Below, in pieces: positions 55,740-64,000 of a DNA stretch of 64,000 nucleotides (position 1 is its first letter; every line of letters begins with the position of its first letter). The DNA is from Cranoglanis bouderius (Eukaryota; Chordata; Actinopteri; Siluriformes; Cranoglanididae), in assembly GCA_023630585.1 (NCBI GenBank), contig CM042568.1, positions 3,885,016 to 3,949,015 on the forward strand, in the 5' to 3' direction. The notes beneath the pieces were generated by a model. It saw only the letters and a list, made by a program, of their open reading frames with translations, had not been told where the DNA came from and made no database searches. Both the position numbers and the translations under genes were made by a program.

Positions 55740-57210
55740 ATGATGTAATTGAACTCACACTTTGAATATCAGGTGGTAAGTGGCAAAATCTTCTCACTGA
55801 AAGGATCTACAGAGTTAATTCACATGTGAGGCAGTCTGGGTAAACCCATTAGACATTGCTGTGGCGATTTTTGGCAAAACAGCCAAAAATGATGAAAAAT
55901 CACATTGTACTTTACCCCTCCTAAATGCCAGGGATGGTGTTTCAATACCTGGATACATACATATGCCGAAACCCTTAACACAAAGTACCATAGTGACTAG
56001 AAGTGTAACAATGCATCACAATGTGAAAATGTTACAATGTTATGACAATGACAGAGTTAATATATAGAGAGAGCACGCTGGTCAAATGATCACATTCGTT
56101 TGTGGAGAACCCGTACCATTCCCAGGAATCGTCATAAGATTTAAAAACAGCTCTTCATTTGCTTTTAAACGGCACCAGCCCCATGCCGCTGTGATCTACG
56201 GTTCCCGAGAAAGAGGTGGCGGAAGTCGGGCATTTTAGCCACTTTTGGAGCTTTATTTCTGAATGACTCAGGCGCTGCTATGGAGCTCATTATGTTTCAG
56301 TAGATCACTTTCCCTGGGTCAGAGAATTTGTTTATTCAATCAGATTTTGGGGAGAATTTATAAACGTATTTATTTATTTTTAAATAGTAGCACATTTTAT
56401 TTAAAATTTAAAATATATATTTTGTAATTTATTTTGTTTTATACAGACAAAATAGCACATTGTTTTGCATTGTTTATGATTCAGAAATCGAAATTTTGTT
56501 AAAAATATTCTGTGAAACGAACTGAATCAAATCGTGAAGGCAGTGTATCGTTACGATCTTGCTTTTCTGCCTAGGACATACCTCGATACCTCAAATTTAA
56601 GAAACCATAAATATATTTCGTATTCTAAAATGATGTTGAAATGTTTTTGTTTAATTTCTAACCTTGCCTTGGCGTCCACCTCCAACGATGATGTTGTGGA
56701 AGGAGTCGGTTTAAGAAATGCAGCGTTAAAAGCAATCAGTCCGTGACTAAAACCTCGCTAGCTAAGTGTGATTTCCTCACAAGGTGAATGAAACACGTTT
56801 TTGGACAGCTACGTTTTGTAGTGAAACAGACATGATCCTAATCAATTCAGTCTGTAATCAGAAACCGTCTGTCAAAATGTACGCCATGCTCCTGTACGCC
56901 ATGCTCCTGCACTCCTAGAACTTTACTTGTGGTTGAGAAACATAATTCAGTTCAGGAAATGTTTACTGATGTCCTGAGGCGAAATGCCCTTAGACTTCCA
57001 TTATAAATGAGTTTAGAGTAAACAGGATTTCTGCTCTTTTCTCAGTACAGTGAAACATGTACATTTTTTTTATCCATAACCTGAATCACACACTACAGAT
57101 AGATAGAAATTAAATTGAAAAATGCTTAACTTTCCCTTTATGTGATGTAGATCTAATAAATCAGATCTTCTTCTGCTCCACCACAAGTCCAGTTACTGGT
57201 GTGAAGCTCC
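55740..57210. other. adcy1 intron stretch
   Basis: No supportable feature; a small direct repeat (TGTACGCCATGCTCC twice, 56879-56907) is present. Confidence 0.4.
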
Positions 57211-57211
57211 A

Positions 57212-58885
57212 CAGTGGTGCTTGAAAGTTTGTGACCTAATCCTAACTCTAGAATTTTCTATATATCTGCATAAATATGACCTAAAACATTATCAGACTTT
57301 CACACAAGTCCTAAAAGTAGACAAAGAGAACCCAGTTAAACAAATGAGACAAAAATATTATACTTGGTCATTTATTTATTAAGAAAAATGATCCAATGTT
57401 ACATATCTGTGAGTGGCAAAAGTATTTGAACCTCTAGGATTAGCAGTTAATTTGATGGTGAAATCAGGTGTTTTCAATCAATGGCATGACAATCAGGTGT
57501 GAGTGAGCACCCTGTTTTGTTTAAAGATATCTGTGTGTGGCAAAAGTTTGTGAACCTTTGCTTTCAGTCTCTGGTGTGACCCCCGTGTGCACCAGTAACT
57601 GCAACTAAAAGTTTCTGGTAACTGTTGATCAGTCCTGCACATTGGCTTGGAGGAATTTTAGCCCGTTCCTCAGTAAAGAACAGCTCGAACTCCGGGATGT
57701 TGGTGGGTTTCCTCACATGAGCTGCTTGCTTCAGGTCCTTCCACAGCATTTCTATTGGACTGAGGTCAGGACTTTGACTTGGCCATTCACAGAATGGCTT
57801 GTGTGCTTGGGGTCGTTGTCTTGCTGCATGACCCACTTTCTCTTGTGATTCAGTTCACAAACAGATGTCCTGACATTTTCCTTTAGAATTCACTGGTATA
57901 ATTCAGAATTCACTGTTCCATCCACAACGACAAGTCGTCCTGGCCCAGATGCAGCAAAACAGGCCAAACCATGACACTACCACCACCATGTTTCACAGAT
58001 GGGTTCTTATACTGGAATGCAGTGTTTTCCTTTCTCCAAACATAACACTTCTCGTTTATTTTGGTCTCATCCATTCATCCATAAAACATTTTTCCAGTAG
58101 CCTTCTGGCTTGTCCACGTGATCTTTAGCAAACTGAAGATGGGCAGCAATCTTTTTGGAGAGCAGTGGCTTTCTCATTGCAACCCTGCCATGCACACCAT
58201 TGTTGTTTAGTGTTCTCCTGATGATGGACTCATGAACATTAACATTAGCCAATGTGAGAGAGGCCTTTAGTTGCTTAGAAGTTACCCTGGCTTCCTTTGT
58301 GACCTTGCGGACTATTACACATCTTGCTCTTGAAGTGATCTTTGTTGGTGGATCACTCCTGGGGAGGGTAACAATGGTCTTGAATTTCCTCCATTTGTAC
58401 ACAATCTGTGTGACTGTGGATTGGTGGAGTCCAAACTCTTTAGAGATGGTTTTGTAACCTTTTCCAGCCTGATGAGCATCAACAACTCTTTTTCTGAGGT
58501 CCTCAGAATTCTCCTTGATCCCATCCCATGATACACTTCCTCAAACATGTGTTGTGAAGATCAGACTCTGACAGATCCCTTTTCTTTAAATAAAACAGGG
58601 CGCCCACTCACACTTGATTGCTGTTCCACTGATTGAAAACATCTGACTTTAACTTCACCTTCAAATTAACTGCTAATCACATACTTTTGGCACTCACAGA
58701 TACGATATATTGAATCATTTTTCTCAATAAATAAATGGCCAATTGTAATATTTGCGTCTCATTTGTTTAATTGAGTTCTTGTTGACTACTTTTAGTACTT
58801 GGTTGAAGATCTGATGATGTTTCAGGTCATATTTATGCAGATAGATAGAAAATTCTAAAGGGTTCACAGACATTCCAAGCAGAAC
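57212..58885 (-). mobile_element. Tc1-like transposon, subfamily F, copy 2
   Basis: Related throughout to 44391-46022: left end CAGTGGTGCTTGAAAGTTTG, right inner block TCTAAAGGGTTCACAGAC. Transposase pieces on the - strand: LPRSDPPTKITSRARC (HTH), KNVLWMN near 58067 where the first catalytic Asp motif is disrupted, and WPSQSPDLSPIEMLWKDL (Glu). Deletions around 57786 and 58060. Dead. Same orientation as copy 1, 12.8 kb apart. Confidence 0.9.
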
Positions 58886-58937
58886 TATACACAACTGATG
58901 ATCTATTGGAAGGCTGTAAACTGATAACGCTTCTCAC

Positions 58938-59132
58938 CCTCCTCTCCCGCTCTGAGCACTTGTACATGAGCGTTAGGAAGTTTAAGTCAGCCGTGTCTGA
59001 CTCTGTCTGACGCGCCTCGATCAGACGGCCGATGTAGCGGTTGACACGTGTGCCGGGGCTGCTCTGGGTCACGTTGGCCGAAACCGGTGTCCGATTACGC
59101 AGTTTCTCTGGAGCCGAGCGCAGAACTCTCCT
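58938..59132 (-). CDS. adcy1: Adenylyl cyclase 1, C1b domain exon
   Basis: Acceptor TGTCCACAG|, donor GAGAGG|GTGAGA; 65 codons, phase 0. RRVLRSAPEKLRNRTPVSAN, then VTQSSPGTRVNRYIGRLIEA, then RQTESDTADLNFLTLMYKCS. PGTRVNRYIGRLIEARQTE is a strongly conserved ADCY1/3/8-type C1b segment. It leads into TM7. The Tc1 element at 57212-58885 ends about 50 bp after its donor. Confidence 0.96.
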
Positions 59133-59857
59133 CTGTGGACACAGGACGAGACATAACTTTATTTTCAGATCGGGTTTTATTTTTACAGTATTCTCACAAA
59201 GCAGATTTACAGTTCTCTTCACCAAAAGATGTAAAGATTTGTATTTGGATTAAAAAAAAAATTGCACTGACACTGAGTATAACAGCATTGTTTAATATTA
59301 ACCCCTTCAGGGTCTGGGGCTACTGTGGCTGTTTTTTCTACGAATTATCTGGAAGCCATGTCAGAAGTTGTATTCCGTCCAGGAGCTGATATTCTGATAT
59401 TAATATGTGTAAGGAAATGAATAAGCATAGCCAGTGTTTCTCCTTTAAAAAAAAAAAACAGCAGACAGACCTAAATATATTTTAGTGCAAGGAAAACAGA
59501 GCTAAAAATAAAGGAGAACCCTACTTCCTGCACATCAGGAAGCCTCCGCGATCAATACTGAGGCACATCAGAGGAAGTCTCCGAATCAGACGCAGAGAGA
59601 AAAGAGTGCACACTGAAAAGGTCATTCACAGCAGTGTGTGAGAAGGAGAGACGGAGAGAAGACAGAAGAGAGAGGGAGGTAATTATAGAGATGTACAGGG
59701 AGAGAGAGACATGTACAGACAGACAGATGGAGGAGGAGAAGAAGAAGAAGAGAAGAGGTTGGATGTGTACTGCTGAGGAACATCACACTGGGGAGGCGGG
59801 TGAGAAAGAAAGAGAAGTGGAAGTGGAACAGTGCGAATGGAAACACATTCCCGTGAT

Positions 59858-59861
<4 letters not shown>

Positions 59862-59916
<55 letters not shown>
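59862..59916. repeat. (TG)n microsatellite
   Basis: About 27 TG units. Confidence 0.95.
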
Positions 59917-59919
<3 letters not shown>

Positions 59920-60015
59920 AGCTTGAGACAGCAGACACACACCTCACACTACAGCTGATGGCTGTATTTGAACACTGCTACGGTAATATAATAGTCAGTT
60001 ATAGTTTTTTGTAAC

Positions 60016-60070
60016 CATTCTGCATTCTGTTTTTATTGACATTTTACACAGCATCCCAACTTTTTTGGAA
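60016..60070. repeat. Solo arm of R2 foldback
   Basis: CTGCATTCTGTTTTTATTGACATTTTACAC-type sequence and CCAACTTTTTTGGAATTGGG match the right arm of the foldback at 20128-20462. Confidence 0.7.
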
Positions 60071-60074
60071 TTGG

Positions 60075-60335
60075 GGTATAACCATAATTATAATGAAACT
60101 ATATTCGTAATAATGCATATAACCGTAATGTAACCGTAACATGACCATAACGTAATGATAGCCATAAAAATAATGTAACCATATCATAACCATTACAACG
60201 ATAACGTAACCATATGCATAGCCATAATGTAACTGTAACACAACCATAACAATAAACATAATGTAACTATAACATAAACATAATGTAACCATAACCATAA
60301 TCATAACCATAACTATAAAACAACTTTAACCCGAC
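60075..60335. repeat. Degenerate 6-12 bp tandem block (CATAATGTAACC-type)
   Basis: Runs of AACCATAA, CATAATGTAACC and AACATAAC words with no fixed register. Confidence 0.85.
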
Positions 60336-60408
60336 ATAATTACCCACATGTAATTAGCCACAAGTAACCATATAAACACACACACACACACACACACAGT
60401 TTTGATAC

Positions 60409-60564
60409 CTTGTCCCCATCCTCGCAGTTCATCACGTTGGAGAAGGGGATCTCAGCCTTGAACATCTTGCGGCAGTGCATGAGCTGCACCAGCAGGTAGC
60501 ACACCGTTTTAAACTTCATCTTTTTGGCAGGTTTGATGTCAGAAAGGATCAGTCCAGGAAAGAT
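60409..60564 (-). CDS. adcy1: Adenylyl cyclase 1, calmodulin-binding C1b exon
   Basis: Acceptor TCCTCTCAG|, donor GACAAG|GTATCA; 52 codons, phase 0. IFPGLILSDIKPAKKMKFKT then VCYLLVQLMHCRKMFKAEIP and FSNVMNCEDGDK. The segment KMKFKTVCYLLVQLMHCRKM is the established calmodulin-binding helix that makes ADCY1 Ca2+-stimulated. Its basic/hydrophobic pattern is intact, so calmodulin control is expected. A UG-repeat tract starts about 10 nt after the donor. Confidence 0.97.
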
Positions 60565-61891
60565 CTGAGAGGAAACGCAAACAGGAAATGGTGAATCAGG
60601 ACAGCTTATTGACTCAGAGCTTTACAAGCCTCATATGATGCTGTGGCTAATGCTTGATAAAAACACCATGTTCAGCCTAATAATTTTAGCTAGCAGTTTC
60701 TATTTCCTCTCACTGTTAGCAACATTTTACTGCACGTATTCTTGAAGCAATGCTGCATTTGTGAGCATTTTATTTATTTCTTCTTAAAAGTTATTTCTAA
60801 GACTTAATAGAACAAATCCAGCACACAGTGTTTGAACTATATTGCTTATTAAGCAGCTTCTCACGTTTGTCTTTGAGTCACGTAGGCTAAGAGGATTAGC
60901 TAAGGGGATTGATAAGAGGACTCTCATCAATTCGTACAGAAAGCTTTACAAGCTCTTCATTTGTGTTAATTCACAAGTCTTAAAGGAACTGTGCGAGAGA
61001 ATGAGGAGATTTTTCTACGATCTTCTTTAGCAAACCCACTGAGAGCTCGCAGTCAAGCTTCAGGGTAAGTATTCACCCCCTTGAACCTTTCCGCATTTCG
61101 CAGTGTTATAACCTGAAGCTTTACCATGTGGGTTATGCTAATAATTGGTTAAGACTCTTCGCTCAAAAAGATCAGCTTCCAAATATCAGCTTTCATGCTA
61201 ATACTGCCATCAACACCATCGCTCTTGTCATCTCTCAGAATGCTAACTAGCCGAGCCGAGTCTGCCCTAACTCTGTATAGCTGCATTGCATTCTGGGACT
61301 TTGCACCACTGTCTCCATTGCTTCTACGCTGGCATTTCTCATTAATATGACTGGAAAGTGGTGAGCGGAAAAAGAAGCACTTGCTCATTTGTTACCTGAT
61401 TTGGGATTACATATCATGGATCTACATGAAGCATGGTGGTGGCAGCATCATGCTGAATTTTACCCTTGACCTCTAGGTTGCTTCTAAGAGTAATACCCTC
61501 TTTACCATGTGGGTTATGCTGATGATTGGTTAAGACACAACACTTCAATTTTGAAGTCATTTCTCAGGTCACTTAAATAAACCCAGGATTAGAAATTACT
61601 GGGAATTTTTTTTTTTTTCCATCCAGGAGGACTGAAGATAATTATCAGTTAATAAAGCTTTTCTTTTCAACAATATTTCAGTAACTTTTTAAACGATACA
61701 ATGGCGGCATCATAATTATATCGATTACATCATGAATACTCATTGAATGTGCTTTGACTTGCCACTCGCAGCAATCAGATTAATCAGATTGCAAAACTTT
61801 ACGAATTGCTTGCAGTGACATTTTTCCACCAGAGAGGGCTCCAAATCCCCAAAGGTCACACATATTTATAAATAAGGTTTTACACATACTG

Positions 61892-61925
<34 letters not shown>

Positions 61926-61929
61926 ACAC
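60565..61929 (-). other. adcy1 intron
   Basis: Contains the dispersed repeat at 61060-61490 and, at its start in sense direction, UG repeats directly from the donor of the exon at 61930-62071. Confidence 0.8.
61060..61490. repeat. Tc1-derived dispersed repeat, copy 1
   Basis: TGTCTCCATTGCTTCTACGC, CATTTCTCATTAATATGACT and ATGAAGCATGGTGGTGGCAG recur at 63280-63450. The last word corresponds to the transposase KHGGGS motif, so the family is a transposon relic. An 18-bp word (TTTACCATGTGGGTTATG) is duplicated at 61119 and 61501. Confidence 0.65.
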
Positions 61930-62071
61930 CTTCCTGCGGTGAGATGGCACTATAAAGAAGGTCTCGATGTCGTGTTTCTGCAGGAAGGCGTTCCTCTCAC
62001 GCCCATTTCCTGGCTCCACCTCGTAGTCACCATTCAGGCACTCCAGTGTGGCGCGAGTGATGTGCACTTTC
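61930..62071 (-). CDS. adcy1: Adenylyl cyclase 1, end of C1a catalytic domain (most upstream exon in window)
   Basis: Acceptor GGGTAAATAG|, donor AGGAAG|GTGTGT; one base plus 47 codons. KVHITRATLECLNGDYEVEP, then GNGRERNAFLQKHDIETFFI and VPSHRRK. VHIT.ATL..LNGDYEVEPG and IETFFIVPSHRRK are the end of C1a in ADCY1. C1a residues binding metal lie in earlier exons, outside the window. The UG repeat begins within the donor itself. Confidence 0.96.
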
Positions 62072-62138
62072 CTATTTACCCAAAAAGAGAAAGCATCGCC
62101 TTAAAAGAAAAACTCCTCCCTGAAAGACTTTCATATTA

Positions 62139-63078
62139 CAGTTTTTTTCAAATTGCTTACACACAATTTCTGAAACTACGGCTCCATTTCTCGAAACTCT
62201 ACACACAAAACCACAAAACATGCACACAAGATACAAAACGTCACACATAGCTTGCAAAAGCGAACACTTCATTCAAAACTATATTAACTCTTATAAAAAT
62301 GGTGTTTTTGTATATCAACTCTACACACAAACATCAAATGATTAGCCACATACACGCCAAACTACACACAGATGTGAAAAATGTAAAACACTACTGTCTC
62401 GTGTCTATTGCTTGTTCAGTGTGCAATGGAGAGCACAGGAGTTTATCATAGCACTCACACGTATGTACACAAATACACTGTATATACAGTATATATGTGA
62501 ATTCAGTATGTTCAATATAAACAGAAATGCAAGGGGTGGGGGTGGGGGGGTAACTATTTTATTCTCAAAACATTGTATTTTCATTGTATTTGACTAAGGG
62601 ATCAACTTTGGTTGACCACATGGTCAACCAAAGTGGCCCGGATCTCATTCGTAATTGTTCCCCTCTGTCCTCTTCCTTGTCATCCTCCTCCTCCTCTTTG
62701 TCCTCTTCCTCATCCCCCTCTTACTTTCACTCCTCTTCCTCTAACTCTCAAACCAAGAGAGTCATCCTAAAGCCTATATATAGTGCTCAAGCTCTGATTT
62801 CTTGGTGACACTTGGTGAAGGTAATCAGTACCATTTTGAATGGCAGTGTTTTCTAAATAAAACACAAGAGCAGTTAGTTTTGATTGATGTGTCTAATGTA
62901 GAGAACTGTGTTTAGAGTTTTGCAAAAAGTTTGTTTTTCATTTGCAAACTGAGTGTAAAGTGTATAATGTACTTGCAGTTTTGCAGACTTGGTCTGAAGA
63001 TTAGATACATGAGTGAATGGTCTCACTGAGTGGGCCTCACGTTCCACTTTTAGTGTCTAAGCAATTTGAAAAAAACTG
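62139..63078. mobile_element. Non-autonomous Tc1/mariner-type element with TA duplication
   Basis: Left end TA|CAGTTTTTTTCAAATTGCTT (62137 on) and right end AAGCAATTTGAAAAAAACTG|TA (to 63080) are perfect or near-perfect inverted repeats of about 20 bp, and TA flanks both sides. The 940-bp body has no transposase; it holds a CTCTTCCT-type pyrimidine tract and a small palindrome (TTGGTTGACCACATGGTCAA). It lies in the intron upstream of the first visible adcy1 exon. Confidence 0.85.
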
Positions 63079-63279
63079 TAATCTTTCCAATTAACATGTG
63101 ATCTTCAAACAGCGTCCGAGACGTATTTAACAATGACATTCTGATAGTTGAAATTTTCATCGAAATATGGTTTCCTACATTGCCCACAATGCCGTTCGAC
63201 TACCTGCTGATAGTTGTGTCAGTGTGATTTTGCCCTCGCTTCATCTCTACCTAAAGAGAGTGATGCAAAGGCACTTGAA

Positions 63280-63450
63280 GAATGCTAACTAGCCGTACAC
63301 CTGGGACTTTAAGTTCACACTTTGCATCACTGTCTCCATTACTTCTATGCTGGATTTCTCATTAATATGATTGGAAATTTTTGAGCAAGAAAAGGAGCTC
63401 TGGATCTACATGAAGCATGGTGGTGGCAGCATCAAGCTGAAAGCTGACTA
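63280..63450. repeat. Tc1-derived dispersed repeat, copy 2
   Basis: Matches 61250-61455 in the same orientation: AGAATGCTAACTAGCCG, CACTGTCTCCATTACTTCTA and ATGAAGCATGGTGGTGGCAG. Confidence 0.65.
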
Positions 63451-64000
63451 TTATCATATAGATATTTGAGGTCATGGAATTCTTTACTCCTATTAACAAA
63501 ACTGTACCTGAGCTAACAATGACAAAGTCCTTCGGTGGTATCAGTGCAGCGTACAGTCGCTAACTTCTCACAGGAATAACGAGATACAACACCAACCAAT
63601 AAATTAATACCGGAATCGCTAGTCAAAAAAATATTTCAATATAAACATATTGGATGTGCTTCAGGGTGGAATTTTCCTTTAACTGCAGTCCACAATCAGA
63701 GACCAGGCATTTGTATGGTCTAATTAGAGACACTGTGCGTCTCTCTGTAGATATGCCATGAAGCTGGAGGCAGAAACGAGAGAACGTACTCAGATAAAGG
63801 AAATGGGTTTTCAGTGATGTCCTATAAAGTCTTATCTGAATATATGAAGTGCTTTATCATCCGTGATAAGTAGATAGCTAATGCTCTAGCATTAGCGTTA
63901 GCATATTAGATAACTATTCTTCCAAAAGACTTTGATATTAACCACATCTATCATAAAACGCCGGCTCTCGCAGCTACTCATAACTTATTCATACACTATG
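63451..64000 (-). other. adcy1: adcy1 intron continuing beyond the window
   Basis: No coding exon for the upstream part of C1a is visible here. The preceding exons lie to the right of base 64000. Confidence 0.5.

Larger units (their letters stand above)
59133..60408 (-). other. adcy1 intron with simple repeats
   Basis: Contains AG-rich purine sequence (59640-59765), a (TG)n tract (about 59862-59916), the solo R2 arm (60016-60070), the CATAATGTAACC tandem block (60075-60335) and (CA)n (60379-60398). Confidence 0.8.

Noticed and set aside
61420..61455. KHGGGS-like word as part of a host gene
   Set aside because: It recurs at 63411 inside a matching repeat and is the transposase core motif of Tc1 elements.

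Overview
The window is eukaryotic: split genes with GT-AG introns, many (CA)n/(TG)n and tetranucleotide microsatellites, and a dense load of Tc1/mariner-type DNA transposons and MITE-like foldbacks. Gene content and repeat style indicate a ray-finned (teleost) fish. An ostariophysan such as a catfish is plausible but not proven from the sequence.

Backbone genes. The 3' half of igfbp3 is on the + strand (exons at 4358-4477 and 6245-6370). A complete igfbp1 coding region is on the - strand (14403-14984, 11121-11249, 10761-10886), tail-to-tail with igfbp3. A gene I cannot name lies next on the - strand: five exons between about 25.7 and 17.6 kb, encoding an inferred 213-residue Ser/Arg-rich protein. 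From 35.7 kb to the right edge the - strand carries the last 14 coding exons of adcy1 (Ca2+/calmodulin-stimulated adenylyl cyclase 1), from the end of the C1a domain to the stop codon. The amino-terminal exons lie beyond base 64000. The order igfbp3 / igfbp1 / adcy1 with these orientations mirrors the human ADCY1-IGFBP1-IGFBP3 neighbourhood on chromosome 7, which supports orthology. The unnamed gene sits between igfbp1 and adcy1.

Splice phases were checked exon by exon. All junctions in igfbp1, the igfbp3 pair, the unnamed gene and adcy1 are phase-compatible. The residues expected for cyclase catalysis in C2 are present, so adcy1 looks intact over the part seen.

Repeats. At least nine Tc1-like copies or remnants of six or more subfamilies are present (0.6, 18.2, 26.2, 30.4, 37.4, 39.7, 44.4, 47.2, 54.2 and 57.2 kb). 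All but one carry broken or partial transposase; the 37.4 kb copy is nearly intact. Large foldbacks lie at 20.1-20.5 and 28.5-29.3 kb. Degenerate tandem arrays lie at 7.4-8.2, 46.1-46.6, 51.2-52.0 and 60.1-60.3 kb. Several repeats sit right at adcy1 splice sites, including a minisatellite that provides a second in-frame splice donor and UG-rich tracts beside four exons. I see no bacterial genes, CRISPR array, rRNA or functional tRNA gene. The most novel elements are the unnamed Ser/Arg-rich gene, with its overlapping second open frame, and the repeat-shaped splice sites of adcy1.
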